A stretch of 64,000 nt of DNA from Planotetraspora thailandica (GCF_016863335.1 NZ_BOOR01000007.1:389857-453856); one strand, 5' to 3'; positions 17,525 to 28,426 are shown, counted from the first letter of the stretch. Notes: a model not told the origin generated them from the letters alone. Numbers and translations: made by a program.

Positions 17525-17538
17525 AGCGATGATGCTAT
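17523..17538 (-). promoter_or_regulatory. Toxin-antitoxin promoter and likely autoregulatory operator
   Basis: Inverted repeat ATAGC-N6-GCTAT (17523-17527 and 17534-17538) that contains the -10-like TAGCAT (17537-17532, minus strand) and reaches into the toxin ATG. An antitoxin bound here would block polymerase directly. Confidence 0.55.
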
Positions 17539-17602
17539 AGATGGAGGTCCGCGCGTGTCCGGATGTTCGGCGAACACATTTGCGAGAGGCGAGCGGGCGG
17601 AC

Positions 17603-18631
17603 TCAGACGGCCGTGTCGAAGTTGATCGCGCTGTAGGCCCCGAGCTTCCAGAGCTGGTGCTCGCTCTCGATCTTCCGGATGGTGCCCGACCTGCCCCGCA
17701 TGACGAGCGAGTGCGTGACGGCCGCCCCGCCCTGGAAACGCACGCCGTACATCAGTTCGCCGTCGGTGATCCCGCTCGCCGCGAAGAACACGTCGTCGGA
17801 GCGGACCAGGTCGTCGGTGGTGAGCACCTGACCGAGATCGAGCCCCGCGTCGAGGGCCTTGGCGCGCTCCTGGTCGTCGCGCGGCCACAGGCGGCCCTGG
17901 ATGACCCCGCCCAGGCACTTCATCGCGCACGCCGCCACGATGCCCTCGGGCGTGCCGCCGATGCCCAGCATGAGGTCGACGCCGGTTCCGGCCCGGGCCG
18001 CCATGATCGCGCCCGCCACGTCGCCGTCGGTGATGAAGCGGATCCGCGCCCCGGTCTCCCTGATCTCCTTGACGATGCCCTCGTGCCGGGGCCGGTCGAG
18101 GACCACCACCGTGACGTCGGACGGCTTGGCGCCCTTGGCCTTGGCCACCGCCCGGATGTTGTCGGCCACCGGAGCCTCGATGTCCACCTTGTCGGCGGCT
18201 TGGGGGCCCGTGACCAGCTTCTCCATGTAGAAGACGGCCGAGGGGTCGTACATCGAGCCGCGCTCGCTGACGGCGATGACCGAGACGGCGTTGTTCATGC
18301 CCAGCGCGCACAGGCGGGTCCCGTCGATCGGGTCCACGGCCACGTCGCATTCGGGACCGGTGCCGTCGCCGACCGGCTCGCCGTTGTACAGCATGGGGGC
18401 GTTGTCCTTCTCGCCCTCACCGATCACGACGACGCCGCGCATCGACACGGTGTTGATCAACTGGCGCATCGCGTTGACCGCCGCGCCGTCCGCGCCGTTC
18501 TTGTCGCCGCGGCCCACCCAGCGGGCGGCCGCCATCGCGGCGGCCTCGGTCACCCTGACGAGCTCCAGGGCCAGGTTGCGGTCGGGTGCGTGCTCGCCCG
18601 TGGCCAGGGCGGCAGGTACGTGGTCGGACAT
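17603..18631 (-). CDS. glpX: Fructose-1,6-bisphosphatase class II
   Basis: 342 residues, typical for GlpX. Metal and phosphate site motifs are visible: [14 protein letters not shown] (about residue 60), VDPIDGTRL (about 90), [13 protein letters not shown] (about 195) and [20 protein letters not shown] (about 220). It removes the 1-phosphate of fructose 1,6-bisphosphate in gluconeogenesis. Start ATG 18631 has AGGGG 5 nt upstream. Its divergent neighbour two genes away, DUF4245, and the following xse/ispH block match the M. tuberculosis glpX (Rv1099c) region; the TetR gene between glpX and DUF4245 is extra here. Confidence 0.95.
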   Translation of the reverse strand: MSDHVPAALATGEHAPDRNLALELVRVTEAAAMAAARWVGRGDKNGADGAAVNAMRQLINTVSMRGVVVIGEGEKDNAPMLYNGEPVGDGTGPECDVAVDPIDGTRLCALGMNNAVSVIAVSERGSMYDPSAVFYMEKLVTGPQAADKVDIEAPVADNIRAVAKAKGAKPSDVTVVVLDRPRHEGIVKEIRETGARIRFITDGDVAGAIMAARAGTGVDLMLGIGGTPEGIVAACAMKCLGGVIQGRLWPRDDQERAKALDAGLDLGQVLTTDDLVRSDDVFFAASGITDGELMYGVRFQGGAAVTHSLVMRGRSGTIRKIESEHQLWKLGAYSAINFDTAV

Positions 18632-18770
18632 CGATCCCCTTTCCCGTATGTCGAGATCGTAGTTCGACAGACCGCGCTTTGTCCGATTGGTCTGGACCTG
18701 TTGGCGCAGGTGGCGAGCCATTTGGTCTGGTTGTCCCCAGGGGGCGGCGGGTCGGGATATGGTCGCCGTC

Positions 18771-19361
18771 ATGAGGGGCGACACCGAGCGAACGGCCACA
18801 GCGCGCACGTCAGAGCGTGGAGCCGCCACGCGGGTCGCGCTCCTCGACGCGGCCAGGGAGACATTCGTCACCAGTGGATTCGCCGAGGCCGGCGTGACCG
18901 AGGTGGTGGCCCGTGCGGGCGCCAGTGTCGGCAGCCTCTACCACCACTTCTCCGGCAAGGCCGACCTCTATCTGACGCTTTTCGAGGAGTTCCAGCACCG
19001 GCAGACGCAGCGGACCAAGCAGGCCGTGCAGAACGCCAGGGCGGCGGGCGACAACGATCCGATGCCCCTGTTCCTGGCCGGTGCTCGTGCCTACCTCGAG
19101 GGCTGCCTGGCCGAGCGAGACCTCGCGGCGCTCTTCCTGCGGGGCGACGCCCCTCCCGGGTTCGAGGTGATCATGCGCGACCGGCTCCGCCAGTGGGCGC
19201 GCAGGACGGCCGCCCTGTTCGAGCACGAGGACACGCTGGTCATCGTGGTCACGGGCGCGCTGGCCGCGGTCGTGCAGGAGGTGACCCTCTCCGAGGATCC
19301 GGAGGAGGCCCGCCGGACGGCGGAGGACGCCCTGCGCATCATCGCCCGTACGACGTCGTGA
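18771..19361 (+). CDS. TetR-family transcriptional regulator
   Basis: 196 residues. The TetR HTH is at about residues 14-60: [48 protein letters not shown]. The C-terminal ligand domain is not assignable. ATG 18771 is chosen because TATGGT lies 7 nt upstream (leaderless pattern); an in-frame ATG at 18759 is possible. It is divergent from glpX; the 139-bp spacer contains the small inverted repeat GGTC-TG-GACC, a possible operator. Target and ligand are unknown. Confidence 0.88.
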   Translation: MRGDTERTATARTSERGAATRVALLDAARETFVTSGFAEAGVTEVVARAGASVGSLYHHFSGKADLYLTLFEEFQHRQTQRTKQAVQNARAAGDNDPMPLFLAGARAYLEGCLAERDLAALFLRGDAPPGFEVIMRDRLRQWARRTAALFEHEDTLVIVVTGALAAVVQEVTLSEDPEEARRTAEDALRIIARTTS

Positions 19362-19448
19362 TCGCCGTGCCGTACGGCGCTCCGGACGCGGCACCGCATG
19401 AGCGGCTGGCCGCGGGGGCGTGGTCATGAGCCGGTAGTCTCGTGTGAC

Positions 19449-19997
19449 GTGGGACGACTGACGCAGGGTTTGTACGGCTACGCGTTCGCTCTGTTCGTGT
19501 GCCTCGCGGCCGTGGGCCTCTTCCTGCTCGTCACGCCGCAGAGCAGGACCGGCCACGTGCCGCGGATCGACTATTCGATCGACCAGGCCAACGCCGCCCG
19601 CACGGCCTCCTACCAGGTCGAGGCGCCGCGCCAGGTCCTTCCGAAGTGGGTGCCCAACAGTTCCTCGCTCACCCAGACCGGGTCCACGGTCTCCTGGCGG
19701 CTCGGCTTCGCCACGGAGAAGGAGATGCACGCCCTGGTCGCGCAGAGCGACGAGCAGCCGCAGGCGGGCTTCGCCGACCGGATGGCTAACACCGACAAGG
19801 TCTCGGGAACACGGCAGATCAACGGCGTGGCCTGGCAGGAGCGGTTCCGTTCGGACAAGGACCAGCGCTCGCTCGTCCGGATCCTGCCCGATCACACCGT
19901 GGTCGTCACCGGCTCAGCCGACTGGCAGGAGTTGAGCGCCCTCGCCGGCTCACTGAGCCCGGTGCCCCGCCCGGCCGCCACGCCCGCGGCCGGCTGA
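19449..19997 (+). CDS. DUF4245 membrane-anchored protein
   Basis: 182 residues: one N-terminal membrane helix (AFALFVCLAAVGLFLLV, about 10-28), then an outer domain with IDYSIDQANAARTASYQV and VPNSSSLTQTGSTVSWRLGF, matching the DUF4245 family that sits near glpX in many actinobacteria (Rv1100 in M. tuberculosis). GTG 19449 has TAGTCT 8 nt upstream, another leaderless start. Function unknown. Confidence 0.85.
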   Translation: MGRLTQGLYGYAFALFVCLAAVGLFLLVTPQSRTGHVPRIDYSIDQANAARTASYQVEAPRQVLPKWVPNSSSLTQTGSTVSWRLGFATEKEMHALVAQSDEQPQAGFADRMANTDKVSGTRQINGVAWQERFRSDKDQRSLVRILPDHTVVVTGSADWQELSALAGSLSPVPRPAATPAAG

Positions 19998-20003
19998 CCG
20001 GCC
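19988..20003. terminator. Weak terminator hairpin between DUF4245 and xseB
   Basis: GGCCGG-CTGA-CCGGCC, a 6-bp stem with the DUF4245 stop in the loop, at a convergent junction with xseB. No T-tract follows, so function is uncertain. Confidence 0.35.
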
Positions 20004-20030
20004 TCACCGGGCGATTCCGGGCCGCCGAGA

Positions 20031-20270
20031 TCAGAAAGGCGCCTCGGCGGAGCCGTTCTCCTGCTGATCACCGCGCTGGGCCATCGCCGCGGCCAGCTTG
20101 ACCCTGGCGCCCTGCAGCCACTCCTCGCAGATCGCCGCCAGCTTCTCGCCGCGCTCCCAGAGCTCGATGGACTGTTCCAGCGTGAGCCCGCCCGTCTCCA
20201 GCCGGCGCACCACCTCGGTGAGCTCTTCCCTGGCCTGCTCGTACGACGGAGTCTGCTTGTCGTCGGTCAC
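20031..20270 (-). CDS. xseB: Exodeoxyribonuclease VII small subunit
   Basis: 79 residues with the XseB pattern SYEQAREELTEVVRRLETGGLTLEQSIELWERGEKL. It forms the helical cap on XseA in the ssDNA exonuclease VII. GTG start with TAAGGT 6 nt upstream and no ribosome site. In most bacteria xseB directly follows xseA; here asnB on the opposite strand lies between them, so the subunits cannot share the usual transcript. Confidence 0.93.
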   Translation of the reverse strand: MTDDKQTPSYEQAREELTEVVRRLETGGLTLEQSIELWERGEKLAAICEEWLQGARVKLAAAMAQRGDQQENGSAEAPF

Positions 20271-20393
20271 GCCCCCACCTTAGATCTCATCCGCTGCCAG
20301 GATGCCCGATGTCTGATATGGGCATAAAAGACCATATTTGCCTGTTTTCACTTAGTGTGACTAACCAGTTTCGGGGGGAAGGGGACGTCAACA

Positions 20394-22238
20394 ATGTGTG
20401 GAATCACGGGCTGGGTGGACTACGAGAGGGACCTACGGCAGGCGCGAGGGACCGCACAGGCCATGGTGGACACGATGGCCTGCAGAGGACCCGACGCAGA
20501 GGGGCTGTGGCTCTCGCCGCACGCCGCGATGGGCCACCGGAGGCTCGCGATCATCGACATCGAGGGCGGCCGCCAGCCCATGATCAATGAGGAGGACGGC
20601 CGGGAACGGGCGATCCTGTCCTACAGCGGCGAGGCGTACAACTTCCACGAGCTTCGCGCCGAGCTTCGGCAGCGGGGGCACCGTTTCCGGACCGAGAGCG
20701 ACACCGAGGTGGTCCTCGAGGCCTACATGGAGTGGGGCGAAGACTTCGCCACCCACCTCAACGGCATGTACGCCCTGGCCATCTGGGACACCCGCACCGA
20801 GGAGCTGCTGCTCGTCCGTGACCGGATGGGCATCAAACCGCTGTACTACTACCCGACGCCCTCGGGGGTGCTCTTCGGCTCCGAGCCCAAGGCGATCCTC
20901 GCCAACCCGCTCGCGCAGCGGGTGGTCGACGCCGACGGGCTCCGCGAGCTGCTCGCCTTCGTCAAGACGCCGGAGAACGGCGTCTTCCGCGGCATGTACG
21001 AGGTGCGCCCCGGCCAGATCGTCAGGATCCGCCGCGAAGGCGTGAGCAAGCGGCGCTACTGGCGGCTCGAAGCCCGCGAGCACACCGACGACATCCCCAC
21101 GACCGTCAGGAACGTGCGGGAACTGCTGGACGACATCGTCGCCCGCCAGCTCATCTCCGACGTGCCGCTGTGCACCCTCCTGTCCGGAGGGCTCGACTCC
21201 AGCGCCGTCACCGCTCTCGCCGCCCGGGCGCTGGAGGGCACCGGCAAGGTCCGCTCGTTCTCCGTCGACTTCACCGGCTACACGGAGAACTTCCAGCCGG
21301 ATGAGATGCGCGACACCCCGGACACGCCGTACGTCCACGATCTCGTGCGGCACGTCGGCTCCGATCACACCGACATCGTCCTGAACTCGGCCGACCTGAT
21401 GGACCCGGCGGTGCGCGACGCGGTGTTGCGCGCCAGGGACCTTCCGATCGGCATCGGCGACATGGACACCTCGCTGTACCTGCTGTTCAAGGCGATCCGC
21501 GGCCACTCCACGGTGGCGTTGTCCGGTGAGTCGGCCGACGAGGTCTTCGGCGGATACAAGTGGTTCCATGATCCGGAGGCGGTCAACGCCGGCACCTTCC
21601 CGTGGCTGGCCGGCGTGGGCCTGGCCGGGCACTCCGCCCGCGGCGGCTTCATGCCCGACGACCTGCTCCGCAAGCTCGACATCCCGGCCTACCGGGCCGA
21701 CCGCTACCAGCAGGCCCTGGCCGAGGTGCCCAGGCTGCCGGGCGAGACCGGCCTGGAAAGGCGCATGCGGGAGATCAGCTACCTGCACCTCACGCGGTTC
21801 GTCCAGATCCTGCTCGACCGCAAGGACCGCATGAGCATGGCCGTCGGGCTCGAAGTGCGCGTGCCGTTCTGCGACCACCGGTTGGTCGAATACGTCTTCA
21901 ACGCCCCGTGGCGGATGAAGACCTTCGACGGCAGGGAGAAGAGCCTCCTGCGCGCCGCGGCAGGCGACGTGCTGCCCGTCTCGGTCCGCGACCGGCTCAA
22001 GAGCCCTTACCCCTCGACGCAGGACCCGACCTACGAGGAGGCCCTGCGGCTCGAAGTCACCCGGCTACTCGGGAGCGGCGACTTCGCCGCCGCGTCCCTG
22101 GTCGACACGGACAAGGTCCGCGCGATCATCGACGAGCCCCTGGGCACCATGAGCCTCCAGGGGCCGCGCTCGTCACTCGAGGGGCTGCTCCAGTTCAACA
22201 CCTGGCTGGAGGACTACGGCACCCGGATCGTCGTCTAG
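20394..22238 (+). CDS. asnB: Asparagine synthetase (glutamine-hydrolysing)
   Basis: 614 residues. Cys2 right after the initiator Met (MCGITGW) is the glutaminase nucleophile; HRRLAIID, GEAYNF and SDTEVVLEAY complete the class II glutaminase domain (about 1-215). The synthetase domain has the ATP pyrophosphatase loop LSGGLDSS at about residue 262 and SADEVFGGYKWF near 385. The enzyme makes Asn from Asp, glutamine and ATP; related copies serve amidotransfer in secondary metabolism, but no biosynthetic cluster is nearby. The start has a purine-rich GGGGAAGGGGACG region upstream. It interrupts xseA-xseB and ends 5 bp before the xseA stop. Confidence 0.93.
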   Translation: MCGITGWVDYERDLRQARGTAQAMVDTMACRGPDAEGLWLSPHAAMGHRRLAIIDIEGGRQPMINEEDGRERAILSYSGEAYNFHELRAELRQRGHRFRTESDTEVVLEAYMEWGEDFATHLNGMYALAIWDTRTEELLLVRDRMGIKPLYYYPTPSGVLFGSEPKAILANPLAQRVVDADGLRELLAFVKTPENGVFRGMYEVRPGQIVRIRREGVSKRRYWRLEAREHTDDIPTTVRNVRELLDDIVARQLISDVPLCTLLSGGLDSSAVTALAARALEGTGKVRSFSVDFTGYTENFQPDEMRDTPDTPYVHDLVRHVGSDHTDIVLNSADLMDPAVRDAVLRARDLPIGIGDMDTSLYLLFKAIRGHSTVALSGESADEVFGGYKWFHDPEAVNAGTFPWLAGVGLAGHSARGGFMPDDLLRKLDIPAYRADRYQQALAEVPRLPGETGLERRMREISYLHLTRFVQILLDRKDRMSMAVGLEVRVPFCDHRLVEYVFNAPWRMKTFDGREKSLLRAAAGDVLPVSVRDRLKSPYPSTQDPTYEEALRLEVTRLLGSGDFAAASLVDTDKVRAIIDEPLGTMSLQGPRSSLEGLLQFNTWLEDYGTRIVV

Positions 22239-22243
22239 GGCAC

Positions 22244-23446
22244 TCAGTCCTGGGCGGTCACCGTCACCCGGTCGTCGGAGAAGCGGATCGTGAGCTCGTC
22301 GCCGGGCTTGACGTCCGCCGCCAGCCGTACGACCTCTCCTGAGGGGCGTTGCGCGATCGCGTAGCCGCGCTCCAGGGTCGCGGCGGGCGACAGGGCCACG
22401 AGCCGGGCCCGCAGGTGGCCGAGCGAGTCGGACGAGCGGTCCAGCGAGGAGGTGAGGCAACGCCGCGCACGGTCCCGCAGGGCGTCGACCTGCTCGGCTC
22501 GCCGGTCCAGCTCACGCACCGGGTCGGCGAGCGAGGGGCGGGAGCGCACCGACGCCAGCCACGACGACTCCCGGTCGAGCCAGCCCCCGACCATCCGGCG
22601 GCCCCGGTCCCTGAGCTGGCGGATCAGGGTGAGCTGCTCGCCGACGTCGGGCACGATCTTCTTGGCCGCGTCCGTCGGCGTGGAGGCCCGCACGTCGGCC
22701 ACGAGGTCGAGCAGCGGGCTGTCCTGCTCGTGCCCGATGGCGCTCACCACAGGGGTACGGCAGGCGGCGACGGCGCGCACGAGCGACTCGTCGGAGAACG
22801 GAAGCAGATCTTCCAGCGACCCGCCGCCGCGCGCGACGACGATCACGTCCACGTCGGGATCGGCGTCGAGCCTGCGCAGCGCCTCGGTCACCTCGCCGAC
22901 CGCGTAGGGACCCTGGACGGCCACCGCCTCCACCCGGAACCGTACGGCAGGCCAGCGGCGGCGGGCGTTCTCCAGCACGTCACGCTCGGCCGCGGAGTCG
23001 CGCCCGCAGATCAGGCCGATGGTGCCCGGCAGGAACGGCAGCCGCCGCTTCCTGTCGACGTTGAACAGGCCTTCGCCGGCCAGCACCTGCCGGAGCCTTT
23101 CCAGCCGGGCCAGCAGTTCGCCGATGCCGACCGGCCTGATCTCGGTCGCGGTGAAGGAGAACGAGCCCTTGTTGACCCAGAAGTCCGGCTTCACGTGCAT
23201 GACCACGCGGGCGCCGTCCACAGGGCGGGGCACGCTGGCCTCGTAGACGCCGCGGGAGCAGGTGACGCGCGCCGAGACGTTGGCCACCGGGTCACGGAGC
23301 GTGAGGAACACCGTGGAACCGCGGGCGGTCAGGTCGGTGATCTGCCCCTCCACCCAGATGGTGCCCAGCTTGCCGATCCACTGGGCGACCATCTGCAGCA
23401 CCGACCGGATCGGCAGCGGCGCCTCCGGCGAGGTCTTCGCGGTCAC
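22244..23446 (-). CDS. xseA: Exodeoxyribonuclease VII large subunit
   Basis: 400 residues: an N-terminal OB-fold ([22 protein letters not shown]), then the catalytic domain with [40 protein letters not shown] (about residue 190) and [30 protein letters not shown], all typical of XseA. The C-terminal coiled segment binds XseB. It degrades single-stranded DNA from both ends. The usual partner xseB is 2 kb away beyond asnB. Confidence 0.95.
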   Translation of the reverse strand: MTAKTSPEAPLPIRSVLQMVAQWIGKLGTIWVEGQITDLTARGSTVFLTLRDPVANVSARVTCSRGVYEASVPRPVDGARVVMHVKPDFWVNKGSFSFTATEIRPVGIGELLARLERLRQVLAGEGLFNVDRKRRLPFLPGTIGLICGRDSAAERDVLENARRRWPAVRFRVEAVAVQGPYAVGEVTEALRRLDADPDVDVIVVARGGGSLEDLLPFSDESLVRAVAACRTPVVSAIGHEQDSPLLDLVADVRASTPTDAAKKIVPDVGEQLTLIRQLRDRGRRMVGGWLDRESSWLASVRSRPSLADPVRELDRRAEQVDALRDRARRCLTSSLDRSSDSLGHLRARLVALSPAATLERGYAIAQRPSGEVVRLAADVKPGDELTIRFSDDRVTVTAQD

Positions 23447-23571
23447 ATGGCCTCCTCAGAGTTGGGCTTCGGGGGTGTGCTGTGCGAACCGGCGTGGCTC
23501 AGAACCGGCCGGCCGGACTCCGGCGCCGCGGCCGTGGCGGGCCGGCGATCAGGCCGTGCGCGGGGCTTCCG

Positions 23572-23613
23572 TCACTGGGCTCTGATCACTGTGCTTCTGT
23601 CACTGGGCTTCGA
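23572..23613. repeat. Three tandem 14-bp repeats at the 3' end of the lipid-droplet gene
   Basis: TCACTGGGCTCTGA, TCACTGTGCTTCTG and TCACTGGGCTTCGA follow each other without gaps. The last copy contains the stop codon of the gene on the minus strand; the other two repeat the end of the gene beyond its stop. The remaining spacer towards xseA (23447-23571) is GC-rich and shows nothing else. Confidence 0.6.
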
Positions 23614-24232
23614 GCTTCGTGAGGCGGTTCTCGTACAGGCGGACGATCTCGGGACGTCCCGCGTGCGCCTTCTCGTAGGCGAGCAGTTCGCGAATCTGCT
23701 CGATCGACTGGCCGCGCAGGCGCCCCCGCAGGGATGCCATCGTCAGCTCACCGTAGCCGGGCAGGGGCTCGTCCGTCGCCTTCCGGGCGGCCGCCCGCGG
23801 CTTGCGGGGCTCGGCCGCCTTCTTGACAGGCTTTTCCTCAGCCGCGGCGGGCTCGGCGGTCGCCTTCGTGGCGGCCTCCTGCTCCTTCGCGGGCGCGCTC
23901 TCCTTCCTGGGCGCGTAGATGACGGGCTCGCGCCGGGCGGGCTCCGGTTCCGCGGCCGGTTCGGGCGCCTTTTCCGCCTTCTCGGGCGCGCCCGCGGGCT
24001 TTGCCGCCGGCGCTGGAGCCGGGGTGGTCGCCCGCTCCACGGTTTCTTCCTCGGTGCTGGTCAGACGCTTGATCGTCGTCCGGACCCGGTCGGTGAGCAG
24101 CAACGCCTGTCCCACGCCGCTCAAAGCGGTCTGCAGGATGTGAACGGGCAGGTCCTTGGCCTTCTCGCGCAGCTGGTCACCCTGATGCAAAACCTCACGC
24201 AGGGGTTTGGTGACGGCTCTAAGGACGGACAT
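23600..24232 (-). CDS. Lipid-droplet-associated protein (Rv1109c-like)
   Basis: 210 residues. The N-terminal part (about 1-55) is a conserved amphipathic segment, SVLRAVTKPLREVLHQGDQLREKAKDLPVHILQTALSGVGQALLL. The centre is a charged Ala/Pro/Glu/Lys linker (about 60-155), and the C-terminus, DEPLPGYGELTMASLRGRLRGQSIEQIRELLAYEKAHAGRPEIV, is a small helical domain found at the same place in Rv1109c-type proteins. Members have been described on lipid droplets of oleaginous actinomycetes; that role is carried over from the family. ATG 24232 has AGGAGC upstream. Position between xseA and ispH matches the mycobacterial order. Confidence 0.82.
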   Translation of the reverse strand: MSVLRAVTKPLREVLHQGDQLREKAKDLPVHILQTALSGVGQALLLTDRVRTTIKRLTSTEEETVERATTPAPAPAAKPAGAPEKAEKAPEPAAEPEPARREPVIYAPRKESAPAKEQEAATKATAEPAAAEEKPVKKAAEPRKPRAAARKATDEPLPGYGELTMASLRGRLRGQSIEQIRELLAYEKAHAGRPEIVRLYENRLTKLEAQ

Positions 24233-24320
24233 CGCAGCTCCTGGGGAGATATGTCGTTGGACATCCAGTCTCCCAAGACCACGGTCAAGAGGCGGCTGGC
24301 GTTCCACATAGCATAGGAAC

Positions 24321-25286
24321 ATGGATTCAGAGACCCCTCGGGCCCGCCGTGTCCTGCTCGCCAAGCCGCGTGGCTACTGCGCGGGAGTGGATCGCGCCGT
24401 CGAGGCGGTCGAGAAGGCGCTCGACCAGTACGGCGCGCCCGTCTACGTCCGCAAGCAGATCGTCCACAACACCCACGTCGTGAAGACGCTCGAGGCCCGC
24501 GGCGCGGTGTTCGTCGAGGACACCGAGCAGGTTCCCGAAGGCGCCATCGTGGTGTTCTCCGCCCACGGAGTCGCGCCGAGCGTCCACGAGGAGGCCGCCG
24601 CCCGCGGTCTCAAGACGATCGACGCCACCTGCCCCCTGGTCACCAAGGTCCACAACGAGGCCAAGCGGTTCGCCGCCAAGGACTACGACATCCTTCTCAT
24701 CGGCCACGAGGGCCACGAGGAGGTCGAGGGCACCGCCGGAGAGGCGCCGCAGCACATCCAGCTGGTCGACGGCCTCGACAGCGTCGAGACGATCGAGGTC
24801 CGCGACCCCGAGAAGGTCGTCTGGCTCTCCCAGACCACCCTTTCCGTCGACGAGACCGAGGAGACCGTGTCCCGTCTTCGCGGGCGCTTCCCCAACCTGA
24901 TCGACCCCCCGAGCGACGACATCTGCTACGCCACCTCCAACCGGCAGACCGCCGTGAAGGAGATCGCCGCGGAGTCGGAACTGGTCATCGTGGTCGGGTC
25001 GGCCAACTCCTCCAACTCCAAGCGCCTGGTCGAGGTGGCCAAGGACTACGGCGCCGACGCCTCTTACCTGGTGGACGACGCGTCGTTCGTCCAGGAGGAA
25101 TGGCTCGACGGGGTGACCACGGTCGGCGTCACCAGCGGCGCCTCCGTCCCCGAGGAGCTCGTCGACGGGGTGCTGGCCAGGCTCGCCGACCTCGGGTTCG
25201 CCGACGTCCACGAGGTCGAGTCGGTCAAGGAGAGCATGCGGTTCGCGCTGCCTCACGAGCTGCGGCGCGACCTGCGCTCCGCCTGA
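24321..25286 (+). CDS. ispH: 4-hydroxy-3-methylbut-2-enyl diphosphate reductase
   Basis: 321 residues with the three cluster cysteines of IspH/LytB in KPRGYCAGV (about residue 18), [11 protein letters not shown] (about 105) and [11 protein letters not shown] (about 205), plus HPEEVEG-type [10 protein letters not shown] and VGSANSSNS. It catalyses the last step of the MEP isoprenoid pathway with a [4Fe-4S] cluster. TAGCAT lies 6 nt before the ATG, so the message is probably leaderless. Divergent from the lipid-droplet gene. Confidence 0.96.
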   Translation: MDSETPRARRVLLAKPRGYCAGVDRAVEAVEKALDQYGAPVYVRKQIVHNTHVVKTLEARGAVFVEDTEQVPEGAIVVFSAHGVAPSVHEEAAARGLKTIDATCPLVTKVHNEAKRFAAKDYDILLIGHEGHEEVEGTAGEAPQHIQLVDGLDSVETIEVRDPEKVVWLSQTTLSVDETEETVSRLRGRFPNLIDPPSDDICYATSNRQTAVKEIAAESELVIVVGSANSSNSKRLVEVAKDYGADASYLVDDASFVQEEWLDGVTTVGVTSGASVPEELVDGVLARLADLGFADVHEVESVKESMRFALPHELRRDLRSA

Positions 25287-25335
25287 GCGGCGCCTGGCGC
25301 CTCCCCGGCCAGGTCGTCCTTCAACGCGGAGGACT

Positions 25336-25848
25336 TCAGTCGCCCTGCTCGCTCGTGGAGGCCTTGCCGTACACGCGGGGCTCGAAGTACCCCTCCGGTT
25401 CGGGGGCGAAGGCCGTCTCGACGCTGGCGCGCTGCCGGGGCACACCGGCGGCGACGCCCGAGCCCAGGTCATGGCGCAGGTCGCGAACGTTGTCGCGCAG
25501 GCCCCGCCGCCATGCGATGCCCAGCATCAGGGCGGAGCCGCCGAACAGCCAGGGCGCACCCGACGACAGCGCCGTGAACAGCCCGAGCCCGAGCGTCTGT
25601 AGCATCGATGCGGAGCCGATCGACCGCACGACCTCCACGAGAACCGTGGCGCCGAAGAAGATCAGCGGAGGGGTGACCACCAGGGGCAGCAGGTCGCGCG
25701 GCTGAACCAGGAGCGCGGCGACGACGCAGCCGGCGACGAAGGCCGGACCGGACAGCGGGAGAATCTGCCCCAGCAGGGTGACGGCGAACAGCAGGCTGAC
25801 GGCTCCCCGAGCCGTCAGCTTGAGTCTTGCCTGGTCGGTGCTTGTCAT
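25336..25848 (-). CDS. DUF6542 integral membrane protein
   Basis: 170 residues with about four hydrophobic segments; starts with LKLTARGAVSLLFAVTLLGQ and contains VQPRDLLPLVVTPPLIFFGATVLVEV, the pattern of the DUF6542 family placed between ispH and ychF in actinobacteria (Rv1111c position). The C-terminal 50 residues are hydrophilic. It lies 11 nt downstream of rmuC and is probably co-transcribed with it. Function unknown. Confidence 0.82.
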   Translation of the reverse strand: MTSTDQARLKLTARGAVSLLFAVTLLGQILPLSGPAFVAGCVVAALLVQPRDLLPLVVTPPLIFFGATVLVEVVRSIGSASMLQTLGLGLFTALSSGAPWLFGGSALMLGIAWRRGLRDNVRDLRHDLGSGVAAGVPRQRASVETAFAPEPEGYFEPRVYGKASTSEQGD

Positions 25849-25859
25849 CGAGCCCCCTC

Positions 25860-27185
25860 TTACGACAAGTCTCGCGTGAATTTACCGTTCTGGCGGGGGA
25901 AAGGCGGAGAGCTTACCTGCTCTTCACCATCGAGTTCCGGCATCCCGACCAGACGTGGAACGTCTTCGACGGGAGCCGGCGGATCGAGAGGCGTGTTCGT
26001 CAGGCCGAGGTCGTTCATCTTGCGCGCGCTGACGAGCACCCTGTTCTCCAGCGACCCCACGGTCTGGTTGTAGGCGGCGACCGCCCTCGACAACGCCCGG
26101 CCGAGCCCGTCCACATGGCGGCCGAGGCCGCCGAGCCGCTCGTAGAGCTCCTTGCCGAGGTCGAAGACCGCGCGGGCGTTGTCGCTCAGCGCGGCCTGCT
26201 GCCAGGCGTACTGCGCGGTGCGCAGCATGGTGATCAGCGTGGTCGGCGTGGCGATGTGCACCCGCTTCTTCATGGCGTATTCGAGCAACGAGGGGTCGCG
26301 CTCGAGGGCGGGGGCGAGGAACGCCTCCCCGGGGATGAAAAGGACCATGAACTCGGGCGCGGGGCTGAACGCCTGCCAGTAGGACTTGGCGGCCAGCCGG
26401 TCGACGTGCTCACGCAGGTGGCGGGCGTGCGCGTCGAGGCGGGCCGAGGCGAGCTCGGGGTCGGTCGCCTCCGCCGCCTCCAGGTAGGCGGCCAGCGAGA
26501 CCTTCGAGTCGACGATGATGTTCTTGCCGCCGCTGAGCCGTACGACCATGTCGGGGCGGACCAGCCCGTCCGGGGTCGGCGCGCTGACCTGCTCGTCGAA
26601 GTCGCAGAACCGGGCCATGCCGGCGATCTCGGCGACCCTGCGGAGCTGGAGCTCTCCCCATCGGCCGCGCGCCTCCGGCCGCTGGAGTGCGCGGACCAGG
26701 GCCGTCGTCTGGGCCTTGAGCTGCTCGGAGCTCGCCCGGACGAAGTCCATCTGCTTGCCGAGCTCGGCGCGGGCCGCCCTCGCTCCCGACTCGCTCTCCC
26801 TGAGCTGGTCCTCGACCCGCGCGAGGGTCTCCCTGAGCGGGGCCACGAGGTTCTCCACGGCCTGCCGTCGCTGGTCGAGATCGCCTGCCGCTTCGGCCCT
26901 CGTGGTGTTCAGGCGGCTTTCCGCGAGTTCCAGGAACCGCAGATTGGCGACGTCGAGGGCACGCGCGGAAAGCGCCTGGAAACGCTCGGGAAGCTGGGCC
27001 TCGACGAAGGCGACCCTGTCTTCGGCCGCCCGCGCCCGGGCCTGCGCCTCGGCCAGCTCGACGGCGGCGCCGGCGCTTTCGCGGGTCACCCGCCCACGGC
27101 CGAGCGTGAAGCCGATCACGAGCCCGGCCGCGAGGCCAACGGCCAGCCAGAGTGCGAGAGCCACGACGTCCACGGTCTGGATCAT
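25860..27185 (-). CDS. rmuC: DNA recombination protein RmuC homologue
   Basis: 441 residues. One N-terminal membrane helix (VVALALWLAVGLAAGLVIGF) is followed by a long coiled coil (about 30-165) and the RmuC nuclease-like core: GRWGELQLRRVAEIAGM (about 195), RPDMVVRLSGGKNIIVDSKV (about 225), FMVLFIPGEAFLAPAL and IATPTTLITMLRTAQYAW. RmuC limits inversions and is linked to DNA repair. GAGAGGG lies upstream of the ATG. It is divergent from ychF. Confidence 0.92.
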   Translation of the reverse strand: MIQTVDVVALALWLAVGLAAGLVIGFTLGRGRVTRESAGAAVELAEAQARARAAEDRVAFVEAQLPERFQALSARALDVANLRFLELAESRLNTTRAEAAGDLDQRRQAVENLVAPLRETLARVEDQLRESESGARAARAELGKQMDFVRASSEQLKAQTTALVRALQRPEARGRWGELQLRRVAEIAGMARFCDFDEQVSAPTPDGLVRPDMVVRLSGGKNIIVDSKVSLAAYLEAAEATDPELASARLDAHARHLREHVDRLAAKSYWQAFSPAPEFMVLFIPGEAFLAPALERDPSLLEYAMKKRVHIATPTTLITMLRTAQYAWQQAALSDNARAVFDLGKELYERLGGLGRHVDGLGRALSRAVAAYNQTVGSLENRVLVSARKMNDLGLTNTPLDPPAPVEDVPRLVGMPELDGEEQVSSPPFPRQNGKFTRDLS

Positions 27186-27283
27186 CCCAGGTTGTCCCTC
27201 TCCGCACGGGGAGGCGCGCGCACCCGGACCGTCGGAGCGCTTGATGTGCTGCTCACCGGCGTGGGCCCGTAAACTCGGCGAAC

Positions 27284-28372
<1,089 letters not shown>

Positions 28373-28426
28373 TGTGTGATCCCTTGATCGGCTGAAGTGG
28401 CTGGTCAGAGCAAGAAACCCCAGGTC

